Source of the DNA: JAFGIN01 sp050301235
Lineage (GTDB): Bacteria; Fibrobacterota; Chitinivibrionia; Chitinivibrionales; Chitinispirillaceae
Assembly: GCA_050301235.1 (NCBI GenBank)
Contig: JBNKZD010000204.1
Location: forward strand, 33,150 to 97,149
Direction: 5' to 3'
DNA length: 64,000 nucleotides
Shown here: in pieces, positions 56,095-64,000 of the stretch
Layout: every line of letters begins with the position of its first letter
Position numbering within the stretch: position 1 is the stretch's first letter
Made by a program: the position numbers and the translations under genes
Notes under the pieces: model-generated
Told to the model about the DNA's origin: nothing
The model's database searches: none
What the model saw: only the letters and a program-made list of their open reading frames with translations

Positions 56095-56918
56095 TGTTGC
56101 TTCTCCAGATCTGTACTTAACGGAAAAAACTGAATATTGAGTTGGTATACCCTTCCGGATCCTCCGGCACTGTTTACAATGTTAATAAGTGATGAGCGAA
56201 ACATTCTGATATGTTCACGAATCTCTGGGAGTATTTTTTCATCGATACCCATAGTTACCGTAGAAATATCACGGGACTCCTTAGGAAAACGCTCAATCGA
56301 TTCTCCGGCAAGATTTATCAGATCACGCTGGTTGCTTTCTATCGCCCGGGATAACCACTTCCACCCGGTGGTAAGATTTTGTCCGGTTGTATGGTAGTTG
56401 CCATCAGTGCCTTTGGCGATAAGGCCAAGCCTGTCGAGAAGTTGTATGGCGCGTTTTGCATCTGTTACAGAAATTCTGGGCATGCATTTTTCACTCAATG
56501 CATGATAATCCCCATCGAATGGTACACAATTAATAATAGTCCAGACTGTTGAATAATACCATTTCTGAAAAAACTCATACTGGTGTGGATTTATGCGTTG
56601 TGATTTTACAGAAGAGTGTGAAAACAGTCGGTCGAAATAGAGTTTACGTTGACTTTCGGTTTTTGCTTTGCCAAAGTGCACCAGTGTTTCAAAGTATTCA
56701 GCCTCGACTTGGTTGAGATCGAGCAGTTTAATAAATTCACCGATTTTTTTAATTGAGATATGGAGACTTCCCTGAAGAACTTTTATAACATAACTTGAAT
56801 CCATTCCCACCCGGTTTCCAATAAACCGATACGAGAAAAACGGTTTGCTTCTTTTGGCATCTGCATAATAATCTTTCAGGAATTCCCGATAATCGAGATA
56901 ATCAAATATAGTCACCAT
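56091..56918 (-). CDS. TIGR02147-family protein (Fibrobacterota-type regulator)
   Basis: A 275-residue cytoplasmic protein that starts VTIFDYLDYREFLKDYYADA and contains FSYRFIGNRVGMDSSYVIKVLQG, the opening signature of TIGR02147, a paralogous family first defined in Fibrobacter succinogenes. A helix-turn-helix-like segment (NRVGMDSSYVIKVLQGSLHI) and a second winged-helix-like region (AIQLLDRLGLIAKGTDGNYH) point to DNA binding. No catalytic motif. Located first in an operon with the LamG lipoprotein and the esterase, its likely targets. A strong taxonomic marker for this window. Confidence 0.88.
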   Translation of the reverse strand: MVTIFDYLDYREFLKDYYADAKRSKPFFSYRFIGNRVGMDSSYVIKVLQGSLHISIKKIGEFIKLLDLNQVEAEYFETLVHFGKAKTESQRKLYFDRLFSHSSVKSQRINPHQYEFFQKWYYSTVWTIINCVPFDGDYHALSEKCMPRISVTDAKRAIQLLDRLGLIAKGTDGNYHTTGQNLTTGWKWLSRAIESNQRDLINLAGESIERFPKESRDISTVTMGIDEKILPEIREHIRMFRSSLINIVNSAGGSGRVYQLNIQFFPLSTDLEKQQ

Positions 56919-57219
56919 ATCCTCTGCAATATATCCCTAAATCTACAGGTTATATTGAAAAAATCAAAGAGGAAGTAACTAAGTGGTGAAAAAAAATTCA
57001 CCACTTTCAGTGAAAAACCTTACTAATTGAGCTAATTTAACAAAGATGGCTATAAGCTTGTTAAAAAAAATGTAATTTTTTTTTCATCACCTGCGTTTAG
57101 AGGTGTCCTGTGGAAAACGGATAATTATGAAATAGGATCCCCTGAAATATACTGTGTTATTGTGGAATTGTCTTTTCAAAAAATGAAAGCTAATTTCCCC
57201 AAAATTACATCAAAAAAGG
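56919..57219. other. AT-rich divergent intergenic region
   Basis: About 300 very AT-rich bases between the divergent TIGR02147 and MscS genes. It should contain the TIGR02147 promoter; no clear -35/-10 pair was picked for the minus strand. Nothing else recognised. Confidence 0.3.
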
Positions 57220-57248
57220 TTGAATCTGCTTAAAACAAGCACTATATT
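57220..57248 (+). promoter_or_regulatory. Sigma-70-type promoter, copy 2 of a repeated upstream element
   Basis: TTGAAT (57220-57225), a 17-base spacer and TATATT (57243-57248), followed by AAACTC and TAAGT. The box sequences and spacing are identical to the element at 50746-50774. It lies about 70 bases before the MscS start. Confidence 0.65.
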
Positions 57249-57320
57249 AAACTCATAAGTAAAAAAAAGATCAAAAATACCTATAAGCAGCAGCTTAAAC
57301 AAAAGTAACCAGAAAATTCG

Positions 57321-58241
57321 ATGAATACATTACAGGAAATAAAAAGACTGCTTGCCGAAATTTTCCATATTGATGAAGCAGCTATGGTTCGGGTATTGAT
57401 CACCATTTCAATAATCATTTTATTCTCGGTATTGAGATCTGTATTTCTGAATATCGTTTTCAAAAAAACCTCAGATACGAAAAAATTCCACACTATTAAG
57501 CAGATCTCCGGTTATGTGGTTATTCTGCTTTTTGTTATACTTGTAATTCAGATATGGAGTGAAGGGTTCACTCACATTGCCACATTTATGGGCTTACTCA
57601 CTGCTGGTATTGCAATCGCACTCAAAGACATGATTGCCAATATTGCTGCCTGGATTTTTATTCTTGTAAACAAACCATTTCAGATAGGAGATCGGATACA
57701 GCTTGATACCGATGCTGGAGATGTTCTTGATATTCAACCCTTCTATTTTACGGTACTTGAGATTGGAAAATGGGTAGATGCAGATCAAAGCACCGGCAGA
57801 ATAATTAGCATTCCCAACAGCCTTTTACTGGGAAAGCCTCTTGTCAATTATACGAAAACATTCGAATATATCTGGAATGAGATTGGAATACTGATTACAT
57901 TTGAGAGCAACTGGGAACATGCAAAAAAGATGTTCAGTGAAATAATAAAAAAACGATATGAACAGTTCGCCCCGAAGGCACGGGAAAAGGTACGTGCAGC
58001 TTCAAAAAAAATAATGATTATTTATCCGCAACTTACACCGATTGTCTACACAACAGTAAAAGACAACGGTGTCATGCTGACAGTTCGTTATCTTTGTGAA
58101 CCGCGAAAACGAAGAAATTCTGAAATGATTCTCTGGGAAGAGATTTTAAGGGCAGTTAAAAACACTCCGGATATTGAGTTTGCTTACAATACTTTTAGGG
58201 TTTACAAAAACGGAGAGGATGTTCCGGACAGAAGTACATAA
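57321..58241 (+). CDS. MscS-family mechanosensitive channel
   Basis: A 306-residue protein with three N-terminal hydrophobic helices. The pore helix is glycine/alanine-rich (GLLTAGIAIALKDMIANIAA). The MscS beta domain follows with NKPFQIGDRIQLD, then RIISIPNSLLLGKPLVNYT and a C-terminal alpha/beta cage. Length is close to E. coli MscS (286). It opens under membrane tension to release solutes in osmotic downshock. It is preceded by a good promoter shared in sequence with the lipoprotein gene at 50833. Confidence 0.92.
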   Translation: MNTLQEIKRLLAEIFHIDEAAMVRVLITISIIILFSVLRSVFLNIVFKKTSDTKKFHTIKQISGYVVILLFVILVIQIWSEGFTHIATFMGLLTAGIAIALKDMIANIAAWIFILVNKPFQIGDRIQLDTDAGDVLDIQPFYFTVLEIGKWVDADQSTGRIISIPNSLLLGKPLVNYTKTFEYIWNEIGILITFESNWEHAKKMFSEIIKKRYEQFAPKAREKVRAASKKIMIIYPQLTPIVYTTVKDNGVMLTVRYLCEPRKRRNSEMILWEEILRAVKNTPDIEFAYNTFRVYKNGEDVPDRST

Positions 58242-58489
58242 TTTTGTCCATATTCTTCTATGTGCGCCATGTCCTTACCTGGCATTACGCAAATACCAGA
58301 AATGCACTGCACAGTTGCAATTCATCTTATTCAAATAATTTACTACAATCACGGATTGAGATGACAAATTGTGTGAATAGAGTTGTATTATGATTTAATT
58401 TATATTGAATGCAGCAGAGCTATTGTCCGTATCTTCCCAGGATTCGAAAAAATACCGAAAAGATCATTGTATGAAGGAAACAGATACCG

Positions 58490-58906
58490 GTGAATAGAAT
58501 AGAATTGAAAAAAGCTATAGGCAGAGTCACCACTGAATTAATAAAAGAAAAGGGCTACATCAGTTTTATAGATCTTTTTATCAAATTACATTATCTCAGT
58601 GAAAAGGATTATACCGATTGGAGGATGAAACGCATTCCCTATCTTGAAAAAGTGATAAAAGTAAATCTTGGAAGTGTCAATTTTATCATGAAAGAAGTGC
58701 GAAAAAATTCAATTAACGGGAAATTGAAACAAAGTTATACAGGATACAAATCCTGGGGAAAAGGAAGTAAGATACAGCTGAGATTTTCAAAAACCTGTGA
58801 TGAAAATATTGAAAAGTTATATTCAACACATTTTTTATTGACAAAAAATCTGAAGAAAAATAATGTACCACTTCAGAATAAAGAGATTAAGTTGACTTTT
58901 CCTTAA
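58490..58906 (+). CDS. Conserved small basic protein of unknown function
   Basis: A 138-residue, Lys-rich soluble protein starting at GTG, with AAGGA about 11 bases upstream. Helical N-terminal half (ELKKAIGRVTTELIKEKGYI, DLFIKLHYLSEKDYTDWRMK) and a basic C-terminal half (YKSWGKGSKIQLRFSKTCDE). The pattern RIPYLEKVIKVNLGSVNFIM looks like a conserved family, perhaps nucleic-acid binding given its charge, but no named family was recognised. A TTGAATGCAGCA stretch at 58415-58426, like the -35 side of the repeated promoter, lies in front of it. Ends six bases from the convergent lipoprotein gene. Confidence 0.6.
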   Translation: MNRIELKKAIGRVTTELIKEKGYISFIDLFIKLHYLSEKDYTDWRMKRIPYLEKVIKVNLGSVNFIMKEVRKNSINGKLKQSYTGYKSWGKGSKIQLRFSKTCDENIEKLYSTHFLLTKNLKKNNVPLQNKEIKLTFP

Positions 58907-58912
58907 ATACAA

Positions 58913-59590
58913 CTATTCAATAATCGATCGCATCTCTTTAATGAATTTCATATTACTCTCTATCACAGCAACTCTTTTTGGATCACTTTTTACTTCGTCA
59001 TATTTCTTTGCCGATGAAAGGTATGCTTCTGCATCTTCAAGGATACTGAACTTACTGCTCATTATTGATTTTGTCTCTTTTTTAAAGGTGGATTTTTCGC
59101 CATTGTCTTTAATTTCTGCAGCCTTTTTCATCCGTTCCAGATAGTTAGTTTCAGCTCTGTAATAATCAATTGCATGTTTTGCGGCATTATTATACTGCCA
59201 TGCTGCGAGATCCGGTCTTTCGAGTTTGATTGCAGCATCTGCACCTTTCAGCATTAAATCGATTGATTTTTTGTAGTCGCCCAGTTCTTTGGCTTTATCA
59301 GCTTCGGTTCGGCTTTCCTTGTAAATCTTCCACAGCTCTCCGGTACTTACAGCTGCATTACCGTCTTTATGCTTTTCAGAAGTTTTCTTTGCTGAAGTAT
59401 CCTCTGTTTCATGTTTCGTAACAGGTGTCTCATCGGTTTTTTTATTACTTTGCGGGGAAACTGTTTTATTCGGTGTTTCGTCTAGCTGTGGGGATTCTTT
59501 TTTGAATTTCTGGCTGGATTCATTTTTCTTTTCGCATCCCAAAAGGATGATTGTTGTTATCAAACAGAGTGAGACTATCCATTTACTCAT
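58913..59590 (-). CDS. Lipoprotein with charged linker and helical domain
   Basis: A 225-residue protein. The signal has a good lipobox (TTIILLGCEKKN; Cys19), then a Ser/Thr/Lys/Pro/Glu-rich low-complexity linker to about residue 80, then an all-helical domain (about 85-225: GELWKIYKESRTEADKAKEL, LAAWQYNNAAKHAIDYYRAE) like a tetratricopeptide-type repeat pair. No enzymatic motif. It would be anchored in the envelope with a flexible spacer. Convergent with the 58490 gene with only six bases between them. Confidence 0.7.
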   Translation of the reverse strand: MSKWIVSLCLITTIILLGCEKKNESSQKFKKESPQLDETPNKTVSPQSNKKTDETPVTKHETEDTSAKKTSEKHKDGNAAVSTGELWKIYKESRTEADKAKELGDYKKSIDLMLKGADAAIKLERPDLAAWQYNNAAKHAIDYYRAETNYLERMKKAAEIKDNGEKSTFKKETKSIMSSKFSILEDAEAYLSSAKKYDEVKSDPKRVAVIESNMKFIKEMRSIIE

Positions 59591-59722
59591 TTTTTCTCCT
59601 ATTATGATTTGCTGTAAACAGGGCTATTTACATAATTTTGTTAACTTTTATGTTTATAAGATACTATATCTGAAGCCGGGAATGCAGAAAAAATTTCGAT
59701 TATCTGAAATACCGTCAATATC

Positions 59723-59885
59723 TCAAGGACTACTATGAATTCCGTAAGGCTCTGGATTCGTATTTCTCATATGACTTGTCAATGTATAGATAACCTGTCT
59801 GTTTGCTTCATTGAAATTGATTTCAAGAATATCGTTGTCGATTTCGTACGATTCAAAATGATGCCGGTAGCATAAACTACCTTTT
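59723..59885 (-). pseudogene. C-terminal coding remnant of unknown gene
   Basis: Minus-strand frame without a start reads ESYEIDNDILEINFNEANRQ, then VIYTLTSHMRNTNPEPYGIH and a stop at 59723. Upstream it ends in tandem stops. It is coherent protein sequence of about 54 residues with no recognised family; interpreted as the tail of a lost gene. The rest of 59591-60154 shows nothing further. Confidence 0.3.
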
Positions 59886-60154
59886 TACTATTCATGGTTC
59901 AAAGAATCTTGTATCAAACGATACACTCTCAAACAACCAACTGATTATTTCCCGTACACAAGTACCGAGTACTTCTGTTTCAATATTTGGATACGTATCG
60001 ATGATTTGTTTCCACCTGAAGTATAATATACATTATTAATAGAAAGCAGTTCTGAGCATTTGGGTGTAACTTACTTCGATATCATTTTGAGTCAAATCCG
60101 ACGCATTCAGATTAATATATTTAGATAAGAACGCGGGTGAAAAGGAGATTGAAC

Positions 60155-61306
60155 ATGAAAAGAATCATTTTAGTAGCTTTAAGTTATTTTAATATTGTAG
60201 GCTGTGCTTCATACAAACCTTATAAATCAATTGATACTAAAAATGTTACTGATAATCAACTTCAAAGGACTTTAGATAAAGCTGTAAATGAATTTAAACT
60301 GCCGGGACTTCAGGCTGGTGTTATTTTACCAAATGGTAAGATGATTTTAGCATCGAGTGGCACAGTTGATTTTGAGCGTAAGGAAGGATTGATAACTAAT
60401 CAAAGTATTTTCAGAATTGGAAGTACAACAAAAATGTTTGTTGCTGCCTTAATAGGTCGGCTAATGGAAAAATGTCAGTTATCATATAATGACACTATTG
60501 ATAAGTGGTTTCCTGATTTACCATATGCAAATACAATAACTATAAAAGAATTACTTAACCAGAATAGTGGAATAAGTGAAAATCTTTTTACAAATCCAAT
60601 GATTTTATTGAAATCCGTTTTGTCCGATAAAAAACAATGGGATGCTCAAACGGTGGTGAATGAAATTATGAAAAATATGAAAGTCACACCTATTGGACAG
60701 AGATCTTTTGTTTATGCTAATAATAACTATTTGCTTTTAGGATTAATTGCTGAAAAAGTTGGCAAAGATAAGATTGCCAATCAGCTTGAGAATGAATTTT
60801 TCAAGCCATTAAAAATGAGGAACACCTATTTCCTTCCATATTTTAAGCAATTGCCCGCAGGACTTATTAGCGGTTATGATGAATATATACCGTTTGGACC
60901 ACACATTATTCGACCATCAAATACATCATGGAGTACTCTTACTTTTTCTGCTGGTTCAATGGCTTCCACTTCAGAGGATTTATTGATTTGGCTTGATGCA
61001 TTTTTTCATAATAAAGTACTGAAATCTGAAACTCTAAAGGTGAGTAGAAATTATATAAATGCACGTGACAATGGACGTGATAATAATATTGTCGGGTATG
61101 GATTAGGACTGGCTCAATATGAACTTAAAGACTACAAAATGGAAGGACACCCTGGTGGCGGATTTGGTGGAGAATGCTTTCCGTTTTATATACCAGAAAT
61201 AGACGCATCAATCGTTATTTCATATAATTGGTCTAAAAAGGATAATCCTGCCGGGAAAATTCTTATGATGAGAATTATTGAACAAATTTTAAATGATTTA
61301 AATTGA
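60155..61306 (+). CDS. Beta-lactamase-family (class C / PBP4-like) serine hydrolase lipoprotein
   Basis: A 383-residue lipoprotein; lipobox FNIVGCASY (Cys17). The start at 60155 is chosen over the GTG at 60137 because AAGGAGA lies six bases before it. Serine beta-lactamase-like fold with S90-T-T-K93 (RIGSTTKMFVAAL), Y187-A-N189 (FVYANNNYLLLG) and HPGG near residue 340 (KMEGHPGGGFGGE) in place of KTG. This is the pattern of the broad class-C/esterase-EstB/D-aminopeptidase group, so peptidase or esterase activity on a small substrate is as likely as beta-lactam hydrolysis. Composition is clearly AT-richer (many Asn, Lys, Ile codons) than the rest of the window, consistent with transfer. Confidence 0.88.
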   Translation: MKRIILVALSYFNIVGCASYKPYKSIDTKNVTDNQLQRTLDKAVNEFKLPGLQAGVILPNGKMILASSGTVDFERKEGLITNQSIFRIGSTTKMFVAALIGRLMEKCQLSYNDTIDKWFPDLPYANTITIKELLNQNSGISENLFTNPMILLKSVLSDKKQWDAQTVVNEIMKNMKVTPIGQRSFVYANNNYLLLGLIAEKVGKDKIANQLENEFFKPLKMRNTYFLPYFKQLPAGLISGYDEYIPFGPHIIRPSNTSWSTLTFSAGSMASTSEDLLIWLDAFFHNKVLKSETLKVSRNYINARDNGRDNNIVGYGLGLAQYELKDYKMEGHPGGGFGGECFPFYIPEIDASIVISYNWSKKDNPAGKILMMRIIEQILNDLN

Positions 61307-61316
61307 AAAAACAAAG

Positions 61317-61341
61317 TCACCAATAACTTCATAATTGGTGA
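61317..61341 (+). terminator. Possible terminator after serine hydrolase gene
   Basis: TCACCAAT (61317-61324) pairs perfectly with ATTGGTGA (61334-61341) around a 9-base loop, followed shortly by T6. Confidence 0.55.
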
Positions 61342-61429
61342 TCCATATTTTTTCCATATTATATTGTTTTTATTACCATGTTATTTTATCATTTTAACAG
61401 GATAAGAACGTTACTGATTTTTTTGAAGG

Positions 61430-61458
61430 AAAACATTAGAAAACATTAGAAAACATTA
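61430..61458 (+). repeat. Tandem 10-bp repeat between ribosome-binding site and start codon
   Basis: Nearly three perfect copies of AAAACATTAG (61430-61439, 61440-61449, 61450-61458) lie between GAAGGA (61425-61430) and the ATG at 61458. With one copy the spacing would be 7 bases; with three it is 27. Confidence 0.85.
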
Positions 61459-63491
61459 TGCAAGTAAAAAATCTAATAGCGGTTAATTCAATGATTCTAA
61501 ATTGCACTATAATTATTGCATTTACTGCAATTCTGCATGCAAATAGTTATTACATTTCAAATGACGGTAATGACAATGCCGATGGAAAAACAGCTGTTAC
61601 AGCCTGGAAATCTCTTGGAAAAGTAAATATACAGACCTTCTCTCCTGGTGATTCCATCCTGTTTCAAGCTGGCAACTGCTGGAGAGGGGAGATGTCCGTT
61701 TCCAGATCTGGCACGCCGGAAAAATGGATCTATTATGGCAGATATGGAGAGGGGAGCAATCCACAACTGCTTGGATCAGAAGCCGCTGGAACCTGGAGTC
61801 CTTCAGGAGTAAATAACATTTGGCAATCTGCGGGAACGTTTACCAATTATGGTGCCGATGGTTATGCGGGAAATATCTTTTTTTGCAAGGACAATTCGAT
61901 ACACTGGGGTGAATACCGCAACTATGCTGAAAACTTCTCTACATTAAAAAATCGTTATGACTGGACTATCGATAAAAAAACTTTGTATATCTACAGTGAT
62001 ACTGATCCAAATACTGCATACGACTGTGTGGAGGTTACGCAGAGAGACCGGGTTGTAGCAATGTCTAATTATAATGATAATCCAACCAATTATATTGAAT
62101 GGGACGGTATCGATATTCATTTTTCAAAACGTCAGGGACTTTTTGCCGGGTATCCAGCTATCCGGGGGGCAACCGGTCTGATTTTCAGGAATATGGAAGT
62201 CAGCTATATTGGGGAACGAGGAAGCGGTAGTGCGTATGGATTAGCATTATGGCATTCCAATACACTAATCGAAAACTGTCGGTTTTCTGATTGCGGACGC
62301 AGGGCTGTATCTATTAACCTGTATGAGGATATGCCGCTAGGCAAGAACCGGGTGATACAGAATGTCATCGTCCGGAATAATGTGTTCAAGCGGGGATGGC
62401 ATACGACATCACTGGACCTTTCCTGCCAGCTTACAACCACTGATACCATGAAAAATATCTATTTTTACGATAATATTATTGATGACAGTGACCATGACAG
62501 TATTCGATTGACATCAAATCAGATTTTCACTCAAAATGGCTCCGGGGTGTCATGGGTTGACAGTGTATTTATTGTAAATAACATTTTTGTTTATGCAACT
62601 GCACGGAATATTCTCCTCGAAAACGGGGGGCATTTCTTCATATGGAACAATACCATCGTAAGTCATAACCGAAATCTTACTAATAATCCGTGGAGTAATG
62701 TAGGACTGAATGGTATAAAAGAGGGAGATTTCCGCAATAATATAGTGTATGATGATTTACCTGATAACAGTATTGAAAACTGGGGTGTATTGATTAACAG
62801 TTCAAATGCAGCTACCTTTTCTCAAAAAGATTATAACCTGTATTATACTGCTTTCCCAAGTAATCACAGAGGATTCTCTGCGCATCGTATTAACAATTCT
62901 GGAAATATGGGATATTGGAATACGACTCAATGGAATTCATATGTTTCCAGCAATACACTGTTTGAACAGCATTCACCAGCACCTCATGATCCGAATTTTT
63001 TTAACTTTCAATCGATGGATTATCGGATTACAGATTCCTCCGCTGCCAGGGATGCAGGAACTGTTTTACCCGTCATAATTGCTACTGATCCTCTGGGCAG
63101 GAGAGATACGTTAACCAGGCATGATATAGTTGGACATCCACGAAGCGAAAGCGCACCTTCGATTGGCGCATACGAATGGGCGATAGTTTCAGCTTCACAT
63201 GCAATACCACTAATTCAGAAAAGACAAGAAAAAATCACTGTATTTCCATATGCAGCGAACGGATTGCTGAAAATTGAAATTACTGCACCATCATTTACTT
63301 CATATGCAATAGAACTTTATGATTTGCAGGGGAAAAATGTTTTTAAAAAAACTCATGTATCACAAAAACGGTATACCATATCAGCTTATGCATTGGTATC
63401 ACGTATGTATGTTATGAAACTGATTTTTAGCAATGGAAACGTTGTGGTACGGAAAGTCGTCATGGACAAAAAATCTCCCTCCCGCTTATAA
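61458..63491 (+). CDS. Exported right-handed beta-helix protein with C-terminal sorting-type domain
   Basis: A 677-residue protein. The N-terminal signal (ILNCTIIIAFTAILHANS) is followed by the start of a parallel beta-helix of the pectate-lyase/DUF1565 type (YYISNDGNDNADGKTAVTAW, GDSILFQAGNCWRGEMSVSR). Helix coils with N-rich turns follow from about 210 to 440 (GLIFRNMEVSYIGERGSG, NTLIENCRFSDCGRRAVSIN, NIYFYDNIIDDSDHDSIRLT). The last 90 residues are a FlgD/type-A-like domain (AIELYDLQGKNVFKKTHV). Likely a surface polysaccharide lyase or binding protein; catalytic residues were not identified. The start codon could also be the ATG at 61491. Translation may be modulated by the tandem repeat in the leader. 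Confidence 0.84.
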   Translation: MQVKNLIAVNSMILNCTIIIAFTAILHANSYYISNDGNDNADGKTAVTAWKSLGKVNIQTFSPGDSILFQAGNCWRGEMSVSRSGTPEKWIYYGRYGEGSNPQLLGSEAAGTWSPSGVNNIWQSAGTFTNYGADGYAGNIFFCKDNSIHWGEYRNYAENFSTLKNRYDWTIDKKTLYIYSDTDPNTAYDCVEVTQRDRVVAMSNYNDNPTNYIEWDGIDIHFSKRQGLFAGYPAIRGATGLIFRNMEVSYIGERGSGSAYGLALWHSNTLIENCRFSDCGRRAVSINLYEDMPLGKNRVIQNVIVRNNVFKRGWHTTSLDLSCQLTTTDTMKNIYFYDNIIDDSDHDSIRLTSNQIFTQNGSGVSWVDSVFIVNNIFVYATARNILLENGGHFFIWNNTIVSHNRNLTNNPWSNVGLNGIKEGDFRNNIVYDDLPDNSIENWGVLINSSNAATFSQKDYNLYYTAFPSNHRGFSAHRINNSGNMGYWNTTQWNSYVSSNTLFEQHSPAPHDPNFFNFQSMDYRITDSSAARDAGTVLPVIIATDPLGRRDTLTRHDIVGHPRSESAPSIGAYEWAIVSASHAIPLIQKRQEKITVFPYAANGLLKIEITAPSFTSYAIELYDLQGKNVFKKTHVSQKRYTISAYALVSRMYVMKLIFSNGNVVVRKVVMDKKSPSRL

Positions 63492-63690
63492 TGCGGACAC
63501 TTTTCCCGGAGTACCCCATAGAAGACATAGTGTAGTTACAATACAATATATAAAAATACTCTGAATAGTTATTTTGACTCCGCTCCCATGGTACAGATAT
63601 AGGCAAATTAAAAGCCATTTCGCTTCCACCTTCCATTCGGCTTAAATGCCGACATTTCGTTCACACTTGAGTTCATGCCTGCAAAAATAA
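63492..63690. mobile_element. Possible IS21-like terminus remnants
   Basis: Short repeated motifs TGCGGACACTTTTCCCGG (63491-63508), TGCCGACATTTCGTTCAC (63647-63664) and, further on, TCCGGACATTTCGTACAT (63798-63815) resemble the multiple TGCCGACATTT-type end repeats of IS21-family elements. No IS21 transposase or helper gene is in the window, so this would be a solo end. Confidence 0.35.
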
Positions 63691-63741
63691 CATTAATCTA
63701 ACGAAACATGTATCGAAATTTGTGATTTACTTTTTGCATTA

Positions 63742-64000
63742 TTGAAAAATTTCCATAGTCATGTGCATGCGATTGTCTGTGAAGGAGTCTTTACAGAATC
63801 CGGACATTTCGTACATATTAGTGAAACCTGGAAACACCGTAGTACCAACTCCGGATGTCGCTGACCATGATTGGGAAAAACTGGAGCCGGAATCTGCGTA
63901 TGTTAAAAAATGCCGGTTGAAGTGGGCTGCGCTGATAAAGGCTGTATACGAAGTTGATCCTCTCAAGTGTCCCAAGTGCGGTGGAACTATGAAGATCATC
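63742..64000 (+). pseudogene. Decayed IS91-like transposase, runs off window
   Basis: The first frame reads LKNFHSHVHAIVCEGVFTES and GHFVHI, the HUH (His-x-His) region of IS91-type transposases. After about 25 codons the frame is lost. A second frame from 63818 reads YVKKCRLKWAALIKAVYEVD and PLKCPKCGGTMKII to the window edge, the C-terminal Cys-x2-Cys end of the same family. The catalytic tyrosine region between them is deleted and the frames disagree, so the element is dead. Confidence 0.7.

Noticed and set aside
60155..61306. Naming the serine hydrolase as an AmpC beta-lactamase
   Set aside because: HPGG replaces KTG and the protein is a lipoprotein; the broad class-C-like group includes many peptidases and esterases, so drug resistance is not supported.
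1..64000. CRISPR arrays, tRNA or rRNA genes, prophage
   Set aside because: No regularly spaced direct repeats, no tRNA-like cloverleaf with a TTCRA loop and acceptor pairing, no rRNA segments and no phage structural genes were seen. By-eye search only.

Overview
The window looks like a chromosomal segment from a Gram-negative bacterium of the Fibrobacterota (Chitinispirillia/Chitinivibrionia-like). Three things point there. A TIGR02147-family protein, a paralogous family first defined in Fibrobacter succinogenes, sits next to a lipoprotein gene. There is a TamB/TamA outer-membrane assembly pair. Many exported proteins end in, or contain, a FlgD-like Ig or sorting-type domain. GC content is moderate to low and falls further in the last 7 kb. 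No tRNA, rRNA, CRISPR array or intact insertion sequence was seen.

Layout. 1-4.1 kb: a SecA paralogue cut by the window edge, then DUF2170 (YjfI-like), PspA/IM30 and J-domain genes, which look like a membrane-stress or protein-handling module. 4.3-8.5 kb (minus): a GNAT acetyltransferase overlapping an alanine/ornithine-racemase-type PLP enzyme, then a methyltransferase and a sodium:solute symporter with their own promoter. 9-11.3 kb: a large-subunit KatE catalase between gene relics. 12-18.4 kb (minus): a periplasmic binding protein, a hybrid histidine kinase and a REC-PAS-GAF-PAS kinase as one signalling operon. 19.1-28 kb: a divergent set of exported proteins (FG-GAP; DUF362, gluconolactonase-like, BNR/Ycf48-like, enolase-superfamily, ThuA) that resembles an extracytoplasmic sugar or sugar-acid oxidation/dehydration route. 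28.3-29.5 kb: a glycosyltransferase relic and a conserved small protein.

29.7-36.4 kb: tamB followed after one base by a TamA/BamA-type Omp85 gene. 36.5-41.1 kb: three seven- or six-helix membrane proteins that all look lycopene-cyclase-like, arranged around a membrane-anchored hybrid histidine kinase, with no carotenoid-synthesis gene nearby. This is the most unusual arrangement in the window. 41.2-45.8 kb (minus): methyltransferase plus GT4 glycosyltransferase, an alpha-2-macroglobulin relic and a membrane-anchored molybdopterin oxidoreductase. 46.5-50.4 kb: two overlapping genes for large unknown exported proteins. 50.8-56.9 kb: a lipoprotein, a CorA-type transporter, and a minus-strand operon of TIGR02147 protein, DUF2341/LamG lipoprotein and secreted CE1 esterase. 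57.3-63.5 kb: MscS channel, small unknowns, a class-C beta-lactamase-like lipoprotein and an exported beta-helix protein. The right edge holds decayed IS91-like and possible IS21-like sequence.

Taken together, the window mixes envelope maintenance (SecA2-like/PspA, TamAB, MscS, CorA), extracellular carbohydrate chemistry (sugar-acid set, CE1 esterase, beta-helix protein) and heavy two-component sensing. Several relics (PAS fragment, GT2, A2M, IS) mark the spaces between these blocks as sites of past insertion and decay. All functional statements come from reading motifs by eye; no database search was run.
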